Origin: Planctomycetota bacterium
GTDB lineage: Bacteria > Planctomycetota > PUPC01 > JACPCR01
DNA: 14,881 nt
Reading direction: 5' to 3'
NCBI GenBank assembly: GCA_030740295.1
Contig: JASLXP010001124.1
Location: 1 to 14,881 of the forward strand
Of the stretch, positions 13,577-14,881 are shown one piece after another; within the stretch, counting starts at the first letter, position 1, and each line of letters starts with the position of its first letter. Below the pieces are notes generated by a model. It saw only the letters and a program-made list of their open reading frames with translations, did not search any database and was not told the origin of the DNA. The translations under genes were made by a program, and so were the position numbers.

Positions 13577-14881
13577 ATGGCACGCGTCTACCAGACGTTC
13601 GATAAGCACGGTAAAGCCCATCCCAAGTGGCGATTCATGTACACGGATTGGCAGGGAAAGCGGAAATCCCAAACCGGCTACCCCTCAAAGAAACAGACCG
13701 AACGTCTCGCAGCCAAGGTCGAGCGAGAGCACGAAGAGATTAGGAAAGGGTATCGCCCGCCACCCAAGTCCTACGCACGGCACCACCGAACACCATTCGA
13801 GGAGATCAAGAAGAAGTACCTCGCCTGGGGCGAAACCCAGGGAAGTAAAGGTGGGCATGGCTGGTCGCCTCAGCACCACAGAACAAAAGGCAGGCAACTC
13901 GACTGGTGGGCAGACACCTTGAACCTGCAAACGCTCGCCGACGTCGAGGACATCCTCTCGCCCGTCGAAGAAGCTCTACAATCGCTGAAGAACGACGGCC
14001 GAGCCAACAAGACCGTCAAGAGCTACGGCGAATCCATCAAGAGCTTCTGCATCTGGTGCGTGAAGCGAGGCTTCATTGAAGTCGATCCTCTCAAGGACCT
14101 CGCCCCCTTCGACATTACGCCCGAAGAACCACGCCGGCCCTTCGACCTCGAGGAAATTGGCAAACTCCTCAGAGTTGTGCCCGACCATCGATGCCTCGTC
14201 TACGAAGTCGCTTTGTGCACGGGCTTGAGAGTCAACGAGCTACGAAACCTTTCAGAAGAGGTTCTGGACGTTGAGCGAGGCGGTCTACACCTTCGCCCAG
14301 AATGGACGAAGAACCGAAAGCCAGGATTCCAACCATTGCCCATGCGCCTCATCGAGGTCCTGAAAGAATCCACCCCAGAACACCTCGCCAGACAGCTCTA
14401 CGAGAACAAATGCGGAAATCGCCGTTTCAAGGTTCCAGAATCCCCACTCCTCTACCTGTCAGCCGATCCAAGTACGACAATGGAGCGAGACCGTAAAAGA
14501 GCCGGCATCGAAAAGAAAACCACTGACGGCAAGATCGACTTCCACGCCCTACGCACAACCTTCGGCACGCTCCTCAACATGGTCGGCGCAACCGAGAAAG
14601 AAATCCAGCACCTCATGCGTCACCGCCCAAGAACAATAACATTTGATCGCTACGTCAAGACCAGCGAAGATCGCCTTCAAGAACTCATCGAGACAATCGC
14701 CGTCGCTATCCGAACAGCCAAGGACACCCAAAACGGCAAAATATCTGCAAAACAGAAAATGGCCGTCGGTGCAACTATTTGTGATACAAATGCTAACGGC
14801 CAGAACTGCACAGGCTGGAAGCCTATCCTACGAAAATTACCCGGGAGGCAGACGCCGCCCGGAATCTCCAGAACAGAATCA
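13577..14881 (+). CDS. Tyrosine recombinase/integrase, 3' end outside window
   Basis: The frame is open from ATG 13577 to the window edge (435 codons), so the stop is not seen. The N-terminal part (about 1-70) is the basic arm-like region with WRFMYTDWQGKRKSQTGYPS. A SAM-like core-binding domain follows (about 80-185, with NKTVKSYGESIKSFCIWCVK). The catalytic domain carries the full set: R218 in CTGLRVNELRNL, K245 in TKNRK, H323 and R326 in HALR, H349 in MRHRPR and the nucleophile Y359 in FDRYVK. The enzyme would integrate and excise the element by site-specific strand exchange. At least 76 residues follow Y359, longer than the usual tail, and contain ICDTNANGQNCTGW. The DNA encoding this tail contains an interrupted palindrome (14761-14801). 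Catalytically intact by sequence. Confidence 0.92.
   Translation, partial: MARVYQTFDKHGKAHPKWRFMYTDWQGKRKSQTGYPSKKQTERLAAKVEREHEEIRKGYRPPPKSYARHHRTPFEEIKKKYLAWGETQGSKGGHGWSPQHHRTKGRQLDWWADTLNLQTLADVEDILSPVEEALQSLKNDGRANKTVKSYGESIKSFCIWCVKRGFIEVDPLKDLAPFDITPEEPRRPFDLEEIGKLLRVVPDHRCLVYEVALCTGLRVNELRNLSEEVLDVERGGLHLRPEWTKNRKPGFQPLPMRLIEVLKESTPEHLARQLYENKCGNRRFKVPESPLLYLSADPSTTMERDRKRAGIEKKTTDGKIDFHALRTTFGTLLNMVGATEKEIQHLMRHRPRTITFDRYVKTSEDRLQELIETIAVAIRTAKDTQNGKISAKQKMAVGATICDTNANGQNCTGWKPILRKLPGRQTPPGISRTES
14761..14801. repeat. Interrupted palindrome in 3' part of integrase, candidate recombination site
   Basis: An inner perfect inverted repeat ATTTGT-GAT-ACAAAT (14777-14791) is flanked by a second pair GGCCGT (14761-14766) and ACGGCC (14796-14801), separated by unequal loops of 10 and 4 nt. 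A GCAAC at 14771-14775 lies on the left side. Inverted 6-bp arms with a short spacer resemble core sites of tyrosine recombinases, which often lie next to or inside the int 3' end. It could equally be a transcriptional hairpin or a chance of coding sequence. The matching copy would lie at the element's other end, which I did not find. Confidence 0.4.

Larger units (their letters stand above)
8870..14881 (+). mobile_element. Integrated element with replication and integration genes, right end outside window
   Basis: From about 8870 all genes switch to the plus strand, base composition becomes visibly more A-rich, and the gene set is typical of a phage satellite or integrative element: HTH protein, small protein, CHC2/Toprim primase, DUF3987 protein, small basic protein, excisionase-like HTH and tyrosine integrase. 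No capsid, portal, terminase, conjugation or relaxase gene is visible. The left limit is inferred from the strand and composition switch next to a decayed host gene. I could not find a direct repeat to mark an attachment site; the other end lies beyond the window. The coordinates are therefore approximate. Cargo genes, if any, would be outside the window or among the small unknown genes. Confidence 0.65.

Noticed and set aside
1..14881. CRISPR array, tRNA, rRNA or insertion sequence
   Set aside because: No regularly spaced direct repeats, tRNA-like cloverleaf, rRNA segments or transposase frames were seen on reading both strands.

Overview
The window has two parts that differ in strand, composition and function. 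The left part (about 1-8822) is G+C-rich. All its genes lie on the minus strand and encode large secreted proteins: a DUF4838 (alpha-glucuronidase-like) protein running off the left edge, and two proteins built from a beta-sandwich-like module followed by SUMF1/FGE-type domains. This mix of exported DUF4838 and SUMF1-like proteins, with GC-rich palindromic intergenic repeats, suggests a member of the PVC superphylum (Planctomycetota, Lentisphaerota, Kiritimatiellota or Verrucomicrobiota). No rRNA or tRNA is present to confirm this.

The minus-strand block reads, in transcription order, as a decayed gene (8822-8039), a 1461-aa secreted protein with two SUMF1-like domains (8011-3626), a 537-aa secreted protein with one (3629-2016, overlapping its upstream neighbour by ATGA), a spacer of about 320 bp with nested hairpins, and the DUF4838 gene (from 1694). 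The two SUMF1 genes are almost certainly co-transcribed and translationally coupled. All three SUMF1-like domains lack a cysteine where sulfatase-activating FGE has its catalytic pair, so a binding or scaffold role, or unrelated chemistry, is more likely than formylglycine formation.

The right part (about 8870-14881) is visibly less G+C-rich and entirely on the plus strand. It looks like an integrated mobile element cut by the window end. Its genes are a 259-aa protein with a C-terminal helix-turn-helix, a 72-aa protein, a CHC2 zinc-finger/Toprim primase, a DUF3987 primase/helicase-associated protein, a 91-aa basic protein, an excisionase/AlpA-like HTH protein and a tyrosine recombinase with a complete catalytic set. 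Most starts are well defined by Shine-Dalgarno sequences, several overlapping or abutting the previous stop, so this is one replication-plus-integration operon. The 138-bp gap before the 72-aa gene holds a perfect inverted repeat and several GTTGC/GCAAC motifs, a candidate origin or operator. A second interrupted palindrome lies inside the 3' end of the integrase frame and may be a recombination or attachment site.

No defence or cargo gene is recognisable. The least-described items are the 259-, 72- and 91-aa proteins, the motif cluster at 9714-9834, the palindrome at 14761-14801 and the repeated SUMF1 architecture.
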